From the NCBI GenBank assembly GCA_934757155.1, contig CAKVLI010000001.1, positions 62,001 to 126,000 of the forward strand: a stretch of 64,000 bases of DNA. The letters run 5' to 3'. Source of the DNA: an uncultured Candidatus Melainabacteria bacterium. GTDB lineage: Bacteria; Cyanobacteriota; Vampirovibrionia; Gastranaerophilales; Gastranaerophilaceae. The notes under the pieces were generated by a model, which worked only from the letters and a program-made list of their open reading frames with translations, ran no database searches and was not told the DNA's origin. Positions 35,152 through 44,616 of this stretch are shown in pieces (positions within the stretch are counted from its first letter, which is position 1; the number at the start of each line of letters is the position of its first letter). The position numbers were made by a program, and so were the translations under genes.

Positions 35152-36006
35152 TTAAACAAATACTTTTAATGTCTTGGCCACTCCGTCTGACACATTCACA
35201 ACCGCAGCGACTTCGTTATGGTAAGTCAACACGGCAACCCCATCCGACAGACCTTCCACACACACAGAAACGCCGTTAGAAACCTTCGATTTCTCATCGT
35301 CATTTATCTCATACTTCGGGGAATTCAAATACTCAATCGGTGATTTTAAATACTTTTCAACATCCTGAGAATCCTTCAAGTCTTCCAACCCCACAGAATG
35401 CTCCAAAACAAAATCTCCCGCCTTTACTCGGACAAGCTTAATAAGATGTCCGCCCACACCCAAAACCTCGCCTAAATCATTCGCAATCGAGCGGATATAA
35501 GTTCCCTTTGAACACTCGATATAAAGTTTGGCCGTTTGATTTTCATAATCGAACCCCAACAAATCCAGCTTAAAAATAGTAACCCTGCGAGACTCAATTT
35601 TTACCTCTTCACCCTTTCTGGCATACTCATAAAGCTTTTTTCCATTAACCTTTATCGCTGAATAAATAGGAGGAACTTGCTCTATCTCACCCCTGAATTT
35701 GTCCAAAACAGATTCCAAATCTTCGCGACTGATTTTATTATCAGAAGTCTTAACAACCTCGCCTTCCGTATCATAAGTGCTTGTCGTCACTCCAAATTTT
35801 ACCGTCCCGACATAAGACTTGTCGTCTGCGAGATACTCAATCAACCTTGTAGCTTTCCCTATACAAACAGGCAAAACCCCTTCCGCAAACGGATCAAGCG
35901 TCCCCGTATGTCCAATTTGTTTAACCTTAGTAAGACGTCGCAAAATCGCAACCACATCATGAGATGTCTTGCCCTTTGGTTTATAAACATTCAAGAAACC
36001 GAACAT
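35152..36006 (-). CDS. truB: tRNA pseudouridine55 synthase TruB
   Basis: A 284-aa enzyme that makes pseudouridine 55 in the T loop of tRNAs. The catalytic Asp is in GHTGTLDPFAEGVLP near residue 39; other family motifs are KSYVGTVKFGVTTSTYDTEG, QVPPIYSAIKVNGKKLYEYAR and CSKGTYIRSIANDLG. The ATG overlaps the rbfA stop by one base. The rbfA-truB pair is a standard translation operon. Confidence 0.95.
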   Translation of the reverse strand: MFGFLNVYKPKGKTSHDVVAILRRLTKVKQIGHTGTLDPFAEGVLPVCIGKATRLIEYLADDKSYVGTVKFGVTTSTYDTEGEVVKTSDNKISREDLESVLDKFRGEIEQVPPIYSAIKVNGKKLYEYARKGEEVKIESRRVTIFKLDLLGFDYENQTAKLYIECSKGTYIRSIANDLGEVLGVGGHLIKLVRVKAGDFVLEHSVGLEDLKDSQDVEKYLKSPIEYLNSPKYEINDDEKSKVSNGVSVCVEGLSDGVAVLTYHNEVAAVVNVSDGVAKTLKVFV

Positions 36007-36353
36007 TACTTAATTTCGCCTCTGGAAATTTTATCAATCAAATCCAACACGCGAGAGCCCTGTTCCAAGCCGTCACTGTAAACAAATTTGATTTCCGGAG
36101 TAACTCTAAGGCGAATTCTTTTCCCGACTTCATAACGAACTCTTGGGGTATTTTTTTCGATAATCTCTTTGTCCTTCTCAACCTGTTCAGGAGAACCTAA
36201 AACGCTGTAAAACACCTTAGCAAAAGAATTGTCGTGCGAAACCTCTACATCAAGAACTGACACAACCCCTTCCAATCCTCTGACTTCACGTCGTAAAATT
36301 TCAGAGATATCACGCATTAATTCTTTTCTTACACGTTCATTTCTTAAAGTCAT
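36006..36353 (-). CDS. rbfA: Ribosome-binding factor A
   Basis: A 115-aa KH-fold 30S maturation factor of usual length. Features: RNERVRKELMRDISEILRREV at the start, VSVLDVEVSHDNSFAKVFYSVLG in the middle and RVRYEVGKRIRLRVTPEIKF towards the end. It is first in the rbfA-truB operon, 90 bp downstream of clpC, from which a terminator separates it. Confidence 0.93.
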   Translation of the reverse strand: MTLRNERVRKELMRDISEILRREVRGLEGVVSVLDVEVSHDNSFAKVFYSVLGSPEQVEKDKEIIEKNTPRVRYEVGKRIRLRVTPEIKFVYSDGLEQGSRVLDLIDKISRGEIK

Positions 36354-36392
36354 TTCATTCTCCTTGAACTACCTATTTAATTATAACATAAA

Positions 36393-36428
36393 AGGGCGGG
36401 ATTTGAGCTTCGCTCAAATCCCGCCCTC
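36393..36428 (-). terminator. Terminator after clpC
   Basis: AGGGCGGGATTTGAGC and its perfect inverted copy around TTC make a 16-bp stem, 15 bp after the clpC stop on the minus strand, followed there by TTTTATG. Confidence 0.85.
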
Positions 36429-36443
36429 TAAAAATTACTTATA

Positions 36444-38927
36444 TTAAACTTCTTGAGGAGCAGGTTTTTCTTCTCCCGCTTTTCTTTCAAACACAATTTT
36501 GTCATCTACAAGTTTGAGCAAAATTGTGTCCCCCGGCTTATAAGCATTCGTAAGAATCTCTTCAGCGAGTTGATCCTCAATTTTCTTCTGAATAAGTCTT
36601 CTGAGTGGTCTTGCACCATAAGCCTCATTGTAGCCATCTTTTGCAAGATAATCCTTAACCTCATCCGTAACTTCAATAGACAAATCTCTTTCAGAAAGTC
36701 TCTTGAACAAGTCTTTCATCATCAAATCAACAATTTGACGAATTTCTTCCTTGCTCAAGTGAGAGAATACGATTATGTCGTCAATACGGTTCAAGAACTC
36801 AGGTCTGAAAGCTTTCTTCAACTCTTCGTTAACAGTTTCTTTAAGCCTTTCATACTTATCCTGTTTTGCAGTTTCAGCAGTCGAGAAACCAAGTTTTCCG
36901 GCTGTTGAAATCATACTTGCACCAACGTTTGATGTCATAATGATAACCGTATTCTTGAAGTTAATATGTCTGCCCTTAGCATCTGTCAAACGTCCGTCAT
37001 CCAAGATTTGGAGCATAATATTGAACACATCAGGGTGAGCTTTTTCAATTTCATCGAAAAGAATAACTGAATAAGGTTTCTTTCTTACAAGCTCAGCAAG
37101 GTGTCCGCCGTCATCGTAACCGACGTATCCCGGAGGAGAACCGATAAGTTTTGCAGTTGAATGTTTTTCCATAAATTCTGACATATCAACTCTTATCATA
37201 TTGTCTTCACTGCCAAAGATAGCTTCTGCCAACGCTTTTGCCAACTCAGTTTTACCAACACCGGTAGGACCTGAGAAAATAAAGCTACCGATAGGTCTGT
37301 TTGGTGATTTCAAACCAACCCTTGCTCTTCTGATAGCTTTTGCAATTGCAGTTACAGCATCAGATTGACCGATAACTCTGTTATGCAATGTTTCTTCAAG
37401 TTTAAGTAATCTTTCAGACTCACCTTCAGTAAGTTTAGTAACAGGAACACCTGTCATAGTTGCAACGACTTCCGCGACATCTTCTTCTGTAACGGTTGGT
37501 TTGTTTGCATCATTTTGTCGACGCCACTCCTCAGAAACCTCACGAATTCTGTCCTTCATATTTGCTTCATCATCTCTGAGAGCTGAAGCTCTTTCAAATT
37601 CCTGATTTCTTATTGCATCTTCTTTCTCTCTGATAATGTCCTTAAGCTCTTTTTCAAGCTCTTTGCCTTCAGGAGAAAGCGTGCAAACCTTCAATCTTAC
37701 TTTTGAACTTGCTTCATCGATTACGTCAATCGCTTTGTCAGGCAAAAATCTGTCATTGATATATTTGCTAGAAAGCTTTGTAGCAGCAATAATTGCGTCA
37801 TCAGAAATAATAAGATTATGGTGGTCTTCATATTTTGGTTTCAAACCGCGAATAATCTCGATTGTCTCATCAATTGACGGTTCTTCAATGATTACAGGCT
37901 GAAATCTTCTTTCAAGTGCAGAATCTTTTTCGATATACTTTCTGTACTCATCAGAAGTTGTAGCACCGATAACCTGAATTTCGCCTCTTGAAAGAGCCGG
38001 TTTCAAGATATTAGCCGCGTCAATCGCGCCTTCTGCTGCACCTGCACCAATCAAAGTGTGCATTTCGTCAATTACAAGGATAACATTTCCCGCCTGACGA
38101 ATTTCGTCCATAATCTTTTTAAGACGTTCTTCAAATTCACCTCTGTATTTGGTACCTGCAATCAAAAGTCCCATATCAAGCTGAATAATTTTCTTGTTTT
38201 CAAGAATATCAGGGACTTCGCTGTTGACAATTCTAATTGCCAGACCTTCCGCAACTGCAGTTTTACCAACCCCGGGTTCACCTAAAAGAACAGGGTTGTT
38301 TTTGGTTCTTCTTGCAAGAATTTGAATAACACGTTCAATTTCTTTTTCTCTACCGACAACAGGGTCAAGTCTAAGTTCTGACGCCGCAAGAGTCAAGTCC
38401 GTACCAAACTCATCCAAACTAGGGGTTTTAACCTTGCTTGCCTGTGAGCTTGAACTTGAAGAACTTCCTGCACCTGCTGCAGCTGTAGGTTTTGAATCAC
38501 CTAACATTTTTACAACGTTACTTCTAACTTTGTTCAAGTCGACGCCGAGGTTTTCAAGAACTCTCGCAGCAACACCTTCACCTTCTCTAATCAAACCGAG
38601 AAGCAAGTGTTCTGTGCCGATATAATTGTGTCCAAGCTGCCTTGCTTCATCCCAAGACAACTCCAAAACTCTTTTTGCGCGAGGTGTAAACGGAATTTCT
38701 ACCGCAACAAAACCAGAGCCTCTACCGATGATTTTTTCAACCTCAACTCTGGCATCTTTCAGTGTAACTCCCATTGATTTAAGAGTTTTAGCTGCAATAC
38801 CCGTACCTTCCCCAATCAAGCCCAAAAGAACCTGCTCCGTTCCAACAAAGTTGTGACCAAGACGACGTGCTTCTTCCTGAGCCAACATTATAACCTTAAT
38901 GGCTTTTTCCGTAAAACGTTCGAACAT
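36444..38927 (-). CDS. clpC: ATP-dependent Clp protease ATP-binding subunit ClpC
   Basis: An 827-aa class I Clp/Hsp100 unfoldase that feeds substrates to ClpP. Two Clp-N repeats (residues 1-145), first AAA+ with GEPGVGKTAVAEG near 210, the UVR motif (KDIIREKEDAIRNQEFERASALRDDE near 430) and second AAA+ with GPTGVGKTELAKAL near 550 are complete. The linker after the N domain is Ser-rich (AGSSSSSSSQAS). A 16-bp palindrome and AT-rich DNA lie upstream. Confidence 0.96.
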   Translation of the reverse strand: MFERFTEKAIKVIMLAQEEARRLGHNFVGTEQVLLGLIGEGTGIAAKTLKSMGVTLKDARVEVEKIIGRGSGFVAVEIPFTPRAKRVLELSWDEARQLGHNYIGTEHLLLGLIREGEGVAARVLENLGVDLNKVRSNVVKMLGDSKPTAAAGAGSSSSSSSQASKVKTPSLDEFGTDLTLAASELRLDPVVGREKEIERVIQILARRTKNNPVLLGEPGVGKTAVAEGLAIRIVNSEVPDILENKKIIQLDMGLLIAGTKYRGEFEERLKKIMDEIRQAGNVILVIDEMHTLIGAGAAEGAIDAANILKPALSRGEIQVIGATTSDEYRKYIEKDSALERRFQPVIIEEPSIDETIEIIRGLKPKYEDHHNLIISDDAIIAATKLSSKYINDRFLPDKAIDVIDEASSKVRLKVCTLSPEGKELEKELKDIIREKEDAIRNQEFERASALRDDEANMKDRIREVSEEWRRQNDANKPTVTEEDVAEVVATMTGVPVTKLTEGESERLLKLEETLHNRVIGQSDAVTAIAKAIRRARVGLKSPNRPIGSFIFSGPTGVGKTELAKALAEAIFGSEDNMIRVDMSEFMEKHSTAKLIGSPPGYVGYDDGGHLAELVRKKPYSVILFDEIEKAHPDVFNIMLQILDDGRLTDAKGRHINFKNTVIIMTSNVGASMISTAGKLGFSTAETAKQDKYERLKETVNEELKKAFRPEFLNRIDDIIVFSHLSKEEIRQIVDLMMKDLFKRLSERDLSIEVTDEVKDYLAKDGYNEAYGARPLRRLIQKKIEDQLAEEILTNAYKPGDTILLKLVDDKIVFERKAGEEKPAPQEV

Positions 38928-38945
38928 TTGATATAATTCCTCTTC

Positions 38946-38961
38946 TTACATATATATGTAA
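38946..38961. promoter_or_regulatory. 16-bp perfect palindrome upstream of clpC
   Basis: TTACATATATATGTAA is fully self-complementary and lies 19 bp before the clpC start, where an operator could act. It is unlike CtsR or HrcA sites. The AT-rich composition makes chance occurrence possible. Confidence 0.35.
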
Positions 38962-39033
38962 ACATATTTTACATAAAAAAACCGTATCTTTCAAGAGTCA
39001 GAATACAAATATCCTACAGTATAAGTAGAAAGA

Positions 39034-39642
39034 CTACTTTGATTTTACGTTAACAAAGTCAGGAGTCTGATTTTTTGCATTTTTAAGCTTTAAGTACTGC
39101 TCTTTCAACTGTTCTTTTTCTTCCGGCGAAGAACTTTGAGCCTTTTCGTCTAATTGTGTATACAGTTCTTTTTCAGCTTCATTTGACTTGGTATAAACAT
39201 CCATCTCTTTTGACTTTTTAAAAGAGTTTACCTTGCTGTCATATGCAATTTGCGGGGTTTTAAAAGCTGTATACAAAAGCGCAAACCCTGCAAAAAACGT
39301 AGCAACTAACGCCGCAAAAAGGCCTAAAGAACGTAATATATTTCTATCTTTCATTTCCTTTTTGCTTTTGTTAATCAAATCAGTTTTTACTTCTTTTGAA
39401 GTTGCACGATTCGCTATATCTGACAAAGTATCCAGCAGCAAATCGCCATCCTCAACAATTCCCCATATAATTTTGCCGGCAAGAGCTAAGCCGCTGAGAA
39501 AAGTTGCAGTCACAAGCTTTGCAGCCTCACCTTTTCTTGAAATAGGATTACCCTCCTTCTCTTTTAAAGGTGTTTGTGACGTTTTTGGGGCAGAACTTTT
39601 CCGAAAACTGATTGGAGTATGTGCTGATACAGGTTGAATCAC
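39034..39642 (-). CDS. Two-TM protein of a local paralog family (a)
   Basis: A 202-aa protein of unknown function. It starts MIQPVSAHTPISFRKSSA, then has two hydrophobic segments (about 48-68 and 100-125) and a charged C-terminal domain. The stretch PQIAYDSKVNSFKKSKEMDV after the second segment is closely matched by PQKIYDTKVNAYVKQKEMDV in the next gene, so the two are paralogs. A third relative, at 59315-59722, shares the start MIQPVSAFNPQATFRGSS. Two bases separate it from its neighbour, with which it is cotranscribed. Confidence 0.65.
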   Translation of the reverse strand: MIQPVSAHTPISFRKSSAPKTSQTPLKEKEGNPISRKGEAAKLVTATFLSGLALAGKIIWGIVEDGDLLLDTLSDIANRATSKEVKTDLINKSKKEMKDRNILRSLGLFAALVATFFAGFALLYTAFKTPQIAYDSKVNSFKKSKEMDVYTKSNEAEKELYTQLDEKAQSSSPEEKEQLKEQYLKLKNAKNQTPDFVNVKSK

Positions 39643-39643
39643 T

Positions 39644-40114
39644 CTAAACTCCTTTAATCATAACTCCGTTACCATTGTCAGCCATTTTTACGGTTGAATA
39701 ATGATTAATTTTTTGGTCTAAAGAAACATCTTCATCTTTGATTTCATCGTTAATGTCTTCGTAGATATTAGATTGTGCTGATTTCTGACGGGAGAAAACA
39801 TCCATTTCTTTTTGTTTTACGTAGGCATTTACTTTTGTATCATAAATTTTTTGAGGTAATGTTAATGCTAAAGTCAATAAGCCTGCAGCCGCACCGATTG
39901 CAGTCGGAATCTTCCAACCGGAAGCCTTAACTTTGGTAGACAAAGTTGATAAACCACCAGCCAAAGCACCGACCAATGCGCTGCCTCCTACAGATGCCAA
40001 TATTGCTAAGTTCCTCTCTGTACCTCTGTTTACCGGATTTTCATAACCTTTTGATTTTGAACGGAAATTTGTATTTCCTTGATAAAGATTTGTACCAATA
40101 GATTGAACTTGCAT
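39644..40114 (-). CDS. Two-TM protein of a local paralog family (b)
   Basis: A 156-aa protein. The ATG at 40114 is chosen because AAAGGAG precedes it. It begins MQVQSIGTNLYQGNTNFRSKS, with the Asn-Phe-Arg element at the same place as its paralog, followed by two Gly/Ala-rich hydrophobic segments (about 37-60 and 70-92) and the shared PQKIYDTKVNAYVKQKEMDV motif, then an acidic tail. There is no cleavable signal peptide. Function unknown; it may be a small inner-membrane scaffold. Confidence 0.65.
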   Translation of the reverse strand: MQVQSIGTNLYQGNTNFRSKSKGYENPVNRGTERNLAILASVGGSALVGALAGGLSTLSTKVKASGWKIPTAIGAAAGLLTLALTLPQKIYDTKVNAYVKQKEMDVFSRQKSAQSNIYEDINDEIKDEDVSLDQKINHYSTVKMADNGNGVMIKGV

Positions 40115-40191
40115 AACTACTCCTTTACTACACATGATTTATGTATTTATATAAAACCCAACAATGCCTAAAATTTGCGCAATTTTTTACA

Positions 40192-40818
40192 TTACTTAAT
40201 ATTCGGGAATGCGTAAATTACACCCTCGCTACTGCGCCATTTCAAGTACCCTGTTTTCGGAACTTTATCCAAGTCAAAAACTGATACTAACGCCCAGTTT
40301 CCGCGCATAGCCGTGAGTTTAATTTGTTTTATATAATTAAGTTTCGAAATCGTTTGTGAATCATCTTCACTTTTTGCGTGCAAAACTTCAATCTCATCCG
40401 GAGTATCCTTTAGAAGTCTTAAGCCGTATTTTCTGCCGTAAAGATTATAGAAATTCAACCACGGCAAGAATTGCATCCTGTCAGAGGTCAAAACCCAGCC
40501 TTTTGCACCAGTGTGTTTGTCATAAATAACTTGCACCCAGCCGTCATCCCCAATATCGGAAACATATAAAAAACCGAGTTTCTTCTCGTTTATAAGCAAA
40601 GCAAAAACGCTGTCCGGCATAGTTTCCGGTTTATACGTAAATTCCATTTTCTTTATAACGTTAGAATTAGCTTCCGGCTCGGAATACAAGGTCACAGACT
40701 CATCAGTTTGATAAAGTCCTATTGTTCCCCTCGGAATAGAATTCATATAAAACGGCATTGTATCCGCAAAAACGGGAAGTGCCAGCATCATCAAAAATAT
40801 AATAATTAATCTCTTCAT
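40192..40818 (-). CDS. Secreted bacterial SH3-like protein
   Basis: A 208-aa protein with a clear signal peptide (MKRLIIIFLMMLALPVFA). The mature part has two SH3b-like stretches: GLYQTDESVTLYSEPEANSNVIKKM...GWVQVIYDKHTGAKGWVLT at about residues 33-115 and a weaker one at 140-200 (VLHAKSEDDSQTISKLNYI...NWALVSVF...TGYLKW). SH3b domains often bind peptidoglycan, so an envelope role is plausible. No catalytic domain is attached. Confidence 0.72.
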   Translation of the reverse strand: MKRLIIIFLMMLALPVFADTMPFYMNSIPRGTIGLYQTDESVTLYSEPEANSNVIKKMEFTYKPETMPDSVFALLINEKKLGFLYVSDIGDDGWVQVIYDKHTGAKGWVLTSDRMQFLPWLNFYNLYGRKYGLRLLKDTPDEIEVLHAKSEDDSQTISKLNYIKQIKLTAMRGNWALVSVFDLDKVPKTGYLKWRSSEGVIYAFPNIK

Positions 40819-40865
40819 AGTTATATTTTAGACTAAATTTCGCGCTCTATCAAGTTAAATTTATA

Positions 40866-41969
40866 TTAAAGTCCTATCTTTTGGTCGAGCTTGAAGTATC
40901 CTACCATATTGTAAATACTTGAAAGTTCGTTATAAAAACCATTGATTGATTCCGGGTTTCTAAGACTCTTGAAAATTGAGCCAAGTTCAAACAAGTTCTT
41001 CTTTGTACTGATAGCTATTATAACTTCGTCATCAAAAGAACTTTTTAGAAAAGAACATTTTGCCTTATTTGTACCGAATGCCGTCTGTAAATTTTGAAAT
41101 CTCTCAATAAACGCAGTCGTCAAAAGGTATCTCGCCTCGACTTGGTCGGATGAATACGCATTGAATTTATTGCAAAAGCGAGGGTCTTCTAAAGTTACCT
41201 TGTTCAACGGTTCATCAGAATTTTGAATCTGAGTTTGAATCACATACATTATGACAAATACTCCAATCGCAATACCAAAAGTAACAAAAGGGTTAAATCC
41301 TTTTGCAAGTAATTCAACAATAAGACAAAGCACCGCAGGAATTGCCAGCAAATATTGATTTGCTTTTGTAATATCACCTTTAGTAGCAATCATCGTACGG
41401 TTTTTAACTTCTTTATTTGCCTTAAATGATATAACTACGCCTTTGAATACTCGCATACAAGTTTTACGTCTGCTTGAACCGCTTTCGTACCACAAATCAG
41501 TTTCACAGATTTTGAAAGGCACATCTTTGAACGAACCAATAAATTCGTCATCAGTGTGTCTTATATTAAACTCTCCAAATAAACCGCTTCTCTCTAACCT
41601 TGTATCAGCAATAATATTTTCGTTATTTCTCCACTCAATATCATTAAAAAGTTTCAATATGTAAGGCAAACATCCCTGTTTTAATTTCATCGCAAAGTCT
41701 TTCGGAATATCATTACATAGATATACTGTAACCACACCAACTGTAATGGAGATAAGTATTCCGATAACAAAATAGTTGATATTTTGCCCATCCCAGTGTC
41801 CAAACTTAAACAACCCAATCGGTGCTAAGAAACACAGAACTGCAAAAAACATGCCTAATACATATTTAATCAGCTCAAGTTTTCTTTCGGTCTCATATTG
41901 TTCAAAAATCGGCGCGATTCTTGAACGATAAAGTTGATGAAATTTTACAGTTCTCTCTTTATAATTCAT
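40866..41969 (-). CDS. DUF3137 membrane protein
   Basis: A 367-aa protein with two TM helices near residues 36-56 and 64-85, a soluble region with the DUF3137 pattern (RTCMRVFKGVVISFKANKEVKNRTMIATKG near 168-198), and two further hydrophobic segments near 210-245. The C-terminal 120 residues are soluble (EDPRFCNKFNAYSSDQVEARYLLT). The function of the family is unknown. It begins 2 bp after the pheT stop and is in the same operon. Confidence 0.75.
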   Translation of the reverse strand: MNYKERTVKFHQLYRSRIAPIFEQYETERKLELIKYVLGMFFAVLCFLAPIGLFKFGHWDGQNINYFVIGILISITVGVVTVYLCNDIPKDFAMKLKQGCLPYILKLFNDIEWRNNENIIADTRLERSGLFGEFNIRHTDDEFIGSFKDVPFKICETDLWYESGSSRRKTCMRVFKGVVISFKANKEVKNRTMIATKGDITKANQYLLAIPAVLCLIVELLAKGFNPFVTFGIAIGVFVIMYVIQTQIQNSDEPLNKVTLEDPRFCNKFNAYSSDQVEARYLLTTAFIERFQNLQTAFGTNKAKCSFLKSSFDDEVIIAISTKKNLFELGSIFKSLRNPESINGFYNELSSIYNMVGYFKLDQKIGL

Positions 41970-41971
41970 TC

Positions 41972-44452
41972 TTATTCTCTAAAAGATAGTTCTTGAATGT
42001 TTTTAGCAAGCGCTGCTCTCAAGTTTGCCATTTGAGTTTCGATAGCCTCGTCAGTCAAAGTAGCATTAGCGTCTTGTAGGTTGATTCTGAATGCCATTGA
42101 CTTAAAACCTTCTTTAACGTGTTCACCCTCGTATACGTCAAAGACTCTACAGCCGTTGAAGACTTTGTTGTCCACGCCCTTCTTAATAACTTTTTCCAAC
42201 TCATCCCAAGTTGTTTTAGAAGGAACTATAACCGCCAAATCTCTCTGAACTTCAGGGAATTGAGGCAGTTTTTTGTATCTCGGAACAGTTTCGTTTACGG
42301 CAGAAATCAACATATCCAAATCCAACTTGAACAAGAATGCATTTTGATTCAATTTCAATTTACCTTTTAATTCAGGATGAATTTCACCGTAATAACCAAT
42401 TATTTCAGGCTTTTTACCCAACATAGTTAAAACTGCTGTTTTGTATGGATGCAAGCTTTTATGAGAATCCGCAATCGGTGAATCTGCCAAAAGCGCGAAC
42501 TTAATTCTTCTTGTAAGCCCAAATTTCTCAAGAATTTTGTCCACAATACCTTTTACTGTGTAGAAATCAACTTCACCAGTAGACTGCCACAAAGAATTTT
42601 GAATATTTCCGGTAATCACACCTGCAAGAGTTTGAGTTTCCTTAACCCCTGTATTCTTTTCGTCAGCAGGTGCAACTTTCAAATAACTTCTGCCGATTTC
42701 ATAACCCCAGAAATCTTTTTGACCGTTATCATAGTTGTATTTCATACAGTTCAAAAGGCTCGCAATCAGAGTTTGTCTGAGCATTGTAAAATCTTCTGAC
42801 GCAGGGTTTTCAACAAACACAGCGTTTTCTTTGTCATAAGACATATTGAATTGTTTCAACAGAGGCTCACCAATCAATGAAGATGTTTGAAGTTCATTCA
42901 AACCGCATCCGCGCATTAAGTTGTGAATTCTGCCGATAACTCTTTCTGCAACAGAAATTTCAGCAGGATTAGATTTGTTCGGCAAAGTCGGAGTGATTTT
43001 ATCGTAGCCGTTAATTCTCGCGATTTCTTCTATCAAATCACATTCTCTCGTAACATCATCTGCTCTGAATGACGGAACTCTAACTTTGCAAGCAGCTTCG
43101 TTTCCGCCTAAAATTTCAAAACCTAATTTTTCAAGGATTGAAATACATTTTTCGCTTTCAATCTCACAACCCAAAAGTCGCTTAATTTGCGCATAACGTA
43201 AAGTTATATCAATCGGTTCTAACTTGTTTTGACCTGTTTCAACTGAGCCTTCGAATTTTGCATCAGCATATTTTTCCAACAATTCAACCGCACGCATCAA
43301 AGCCGGACGAATTGCTTCGATATCAACTCCCCTTTCGTATCTTGCGCAAGCATCAGAACGATATCCGACACTTCTCGCACTCTTTCTGTTTGCAGAAGGA
43401 ACAAAGTAAGCAGCCTCTAGAGCAATGTTTTGGGTATTGTCGTCGATTTCGGAGTTTGCACCGCCAAATACACCGCCCAAACAAACAGGTTTATCTTGAG
43501 TCGCAATCAAAACTGTGTCGTGAGAAAGTTTTCTTTCTACTTCATCCAAAGTTACCAAAGTTTCGCCCTCAACAGCTCTTCTTACGCACAAATAACCGTT
43601 CAATTTGTCGTAATCAAAAGCGTGAAGCGGAGTTCCGTATTCAAGCATTACGTAGTTAGTAATATCTACAACGTTATTGATTGCTCTGACACCAGAGGCA
43701 ACAAGTCTTTTTTGCATCCAATCAGGAGAAGGCTTAATCGTAATGTCTTTCAAAACCCCAATTGAATAGTATTTGCAAACATCATTATCTTTGATTTCAA
43801 CCTTGAAATCGCAAGTCTTATCTGATTTTACGTCCTTATTGATTTTTTCGTTCATCGGACGGTTAAACAAAGCTGAAAGTTCTCTTGCAACACCAAATAC
43901 AGACATTTGATCGCCGCGGTTTGCAGTAGGTGCTGTGTGCAAAATGTAATCTTCTTCAAACCCGAGAACATCTTCTACATTCAAACCCAAACCAACGTTA
44001 GGGAAAATTCTGTTCAAAACCAAAATTCCGTCTTCTTCCTGATAATTTCTGTCAGAAACACCAAGTTCATCAGCAGAGCAAAGCATACCTTGTGACTCAA
44101 CTCCACGAATAACAGCAGGAGTAAGTTCAAACTGTTCGCCTGATTTTCTGTCCAAGACTTTACTTCCGACAGACGCATAAGGAATAACTTGCCCTACCTC
44201 AATATTTTGCGCACCGCAAACCACCGTCTTAACCCCAGAACCGGTGTTTACGGTAACCAAATGCAAGTGATCAGAATTCGGATGGTTGTCGATTTTTTCG
44301 ATTTTCGCAGTAATTATATTCGTAAATTTCGGTTTAACTTCCTCTACCTCTTCCACCTCTAAACCGCTCATAGTAAGTTCGTGAGCAATCTGAGCGACCT
44401 CAATATCTTTCAAATCAACTAATTCATTCAACCAGCTTAATGATACCTGCAT
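41972..44452 (-). CDS. pheT: Phenylalanyl-tRNA synthetase beta subunit
   Basis: An 826-aa beta subunit of the heterotetrameric enzyme that charges tRNA-Phe. Domains in order: N-terminal tRNA-binding domain (about 40-150: ITAKIEKIDNHPNSDHLHLVTVN), B3/B4 editing domain (about 210-380), B5 (about 400-480: IDITLRYAQIKRLLGCEI), the catalytic-like domain (about 490-690) and FDX-ACB (about 735-826: LPQFPEVQRDLAVIVP). It lacks an adjacent pheS. Confidence 0.97.
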   Translation of the reverse strand: MQVSLSWLNELVDLKDIEVAQIAHELTMSGLEVEEVEEVKPKFTNIITAKIEKIDNHPNSDHLHLVTVNTGSGVKTVVCGAQNIEVGQVIPYASVGSKVLDRKSGEQFELTPAVIRGVESQGMLCSADELGVSDRNYQEEDGILVLNRIFPNVGLGLNVEDVLGFEEDYILHTAPTANRGDQMSVFGVARELSALFNRPMNEKINKDVKSDKTCDFKVEIKDNDVCKYYSIGVLKDITIKPSPDWMQKRLVASGVRAINNVVDITNYVMLEYGTPLHAFDYDKLNGYLCVRRAVEGETLVTLDEVERKLSHDTVLIATQDKPVCLGGVFGGANSEIDDNTQNIALEAAYFVPSANRKSARSVGYRSDACARYERGVDIEAIRPALMRAVELLEKYADAKFEGSVETGQNKLEPIDITLRYAQIKRLLGCEIESEKCISILEKLGFEILGGNEAACKVRVPSFRADDVTRECDLIEEIARINGYDKITPTLPNKSNPAEISVAERVIGRIHNLMRGCGLNELQTSSLIGEPLLKQFNMSYDKENAVFVENPASEDFTMLRQTLIASLLNCMKYNYDNGQKDFWGYEIGRSYLKVAPADEKNTGVKETQTLAGVITGNIQNSLWQSTGEVDFYTVKGIVDKILEKFGLTRRIKFALLADSPIADSHKSLHPYKTAVLTMLGKKPEIIGYYGEIHPELKGKLKLNQNAFLFKLDLDMLISAVNETVPRYKKLPQFPEVQRDLAVIVPSKTTWDELEKVIKKGVDNKVFNGCRVFDVYEGEHVKEGFKSMAFRINLQDANATLTDEAIETQMANLRAALAKNIQELSFRE

Positions 44453-44616
44453 ATTATAATCCTCTCTGTTTTTTATACATTATACAACAGAAATATATTA
44501 CGTGCTGCCGGTAGAAACCTTGAGCCCCTTAATATATTGTAACAATATGGCAATAAAAGGGCTAATTTTGTTTTTATTATTGTATAAGGTTTTTTATGTT
44601 ATGGAAGGAAAAAGGT

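Noticed and set aside
42932..42939. GCCGATAA as a further sigma-28 promoter
   Set aside because: It lies inside pheT on the opposite strand and has no TAAAGTTT-like box at the 11-bp spacing.
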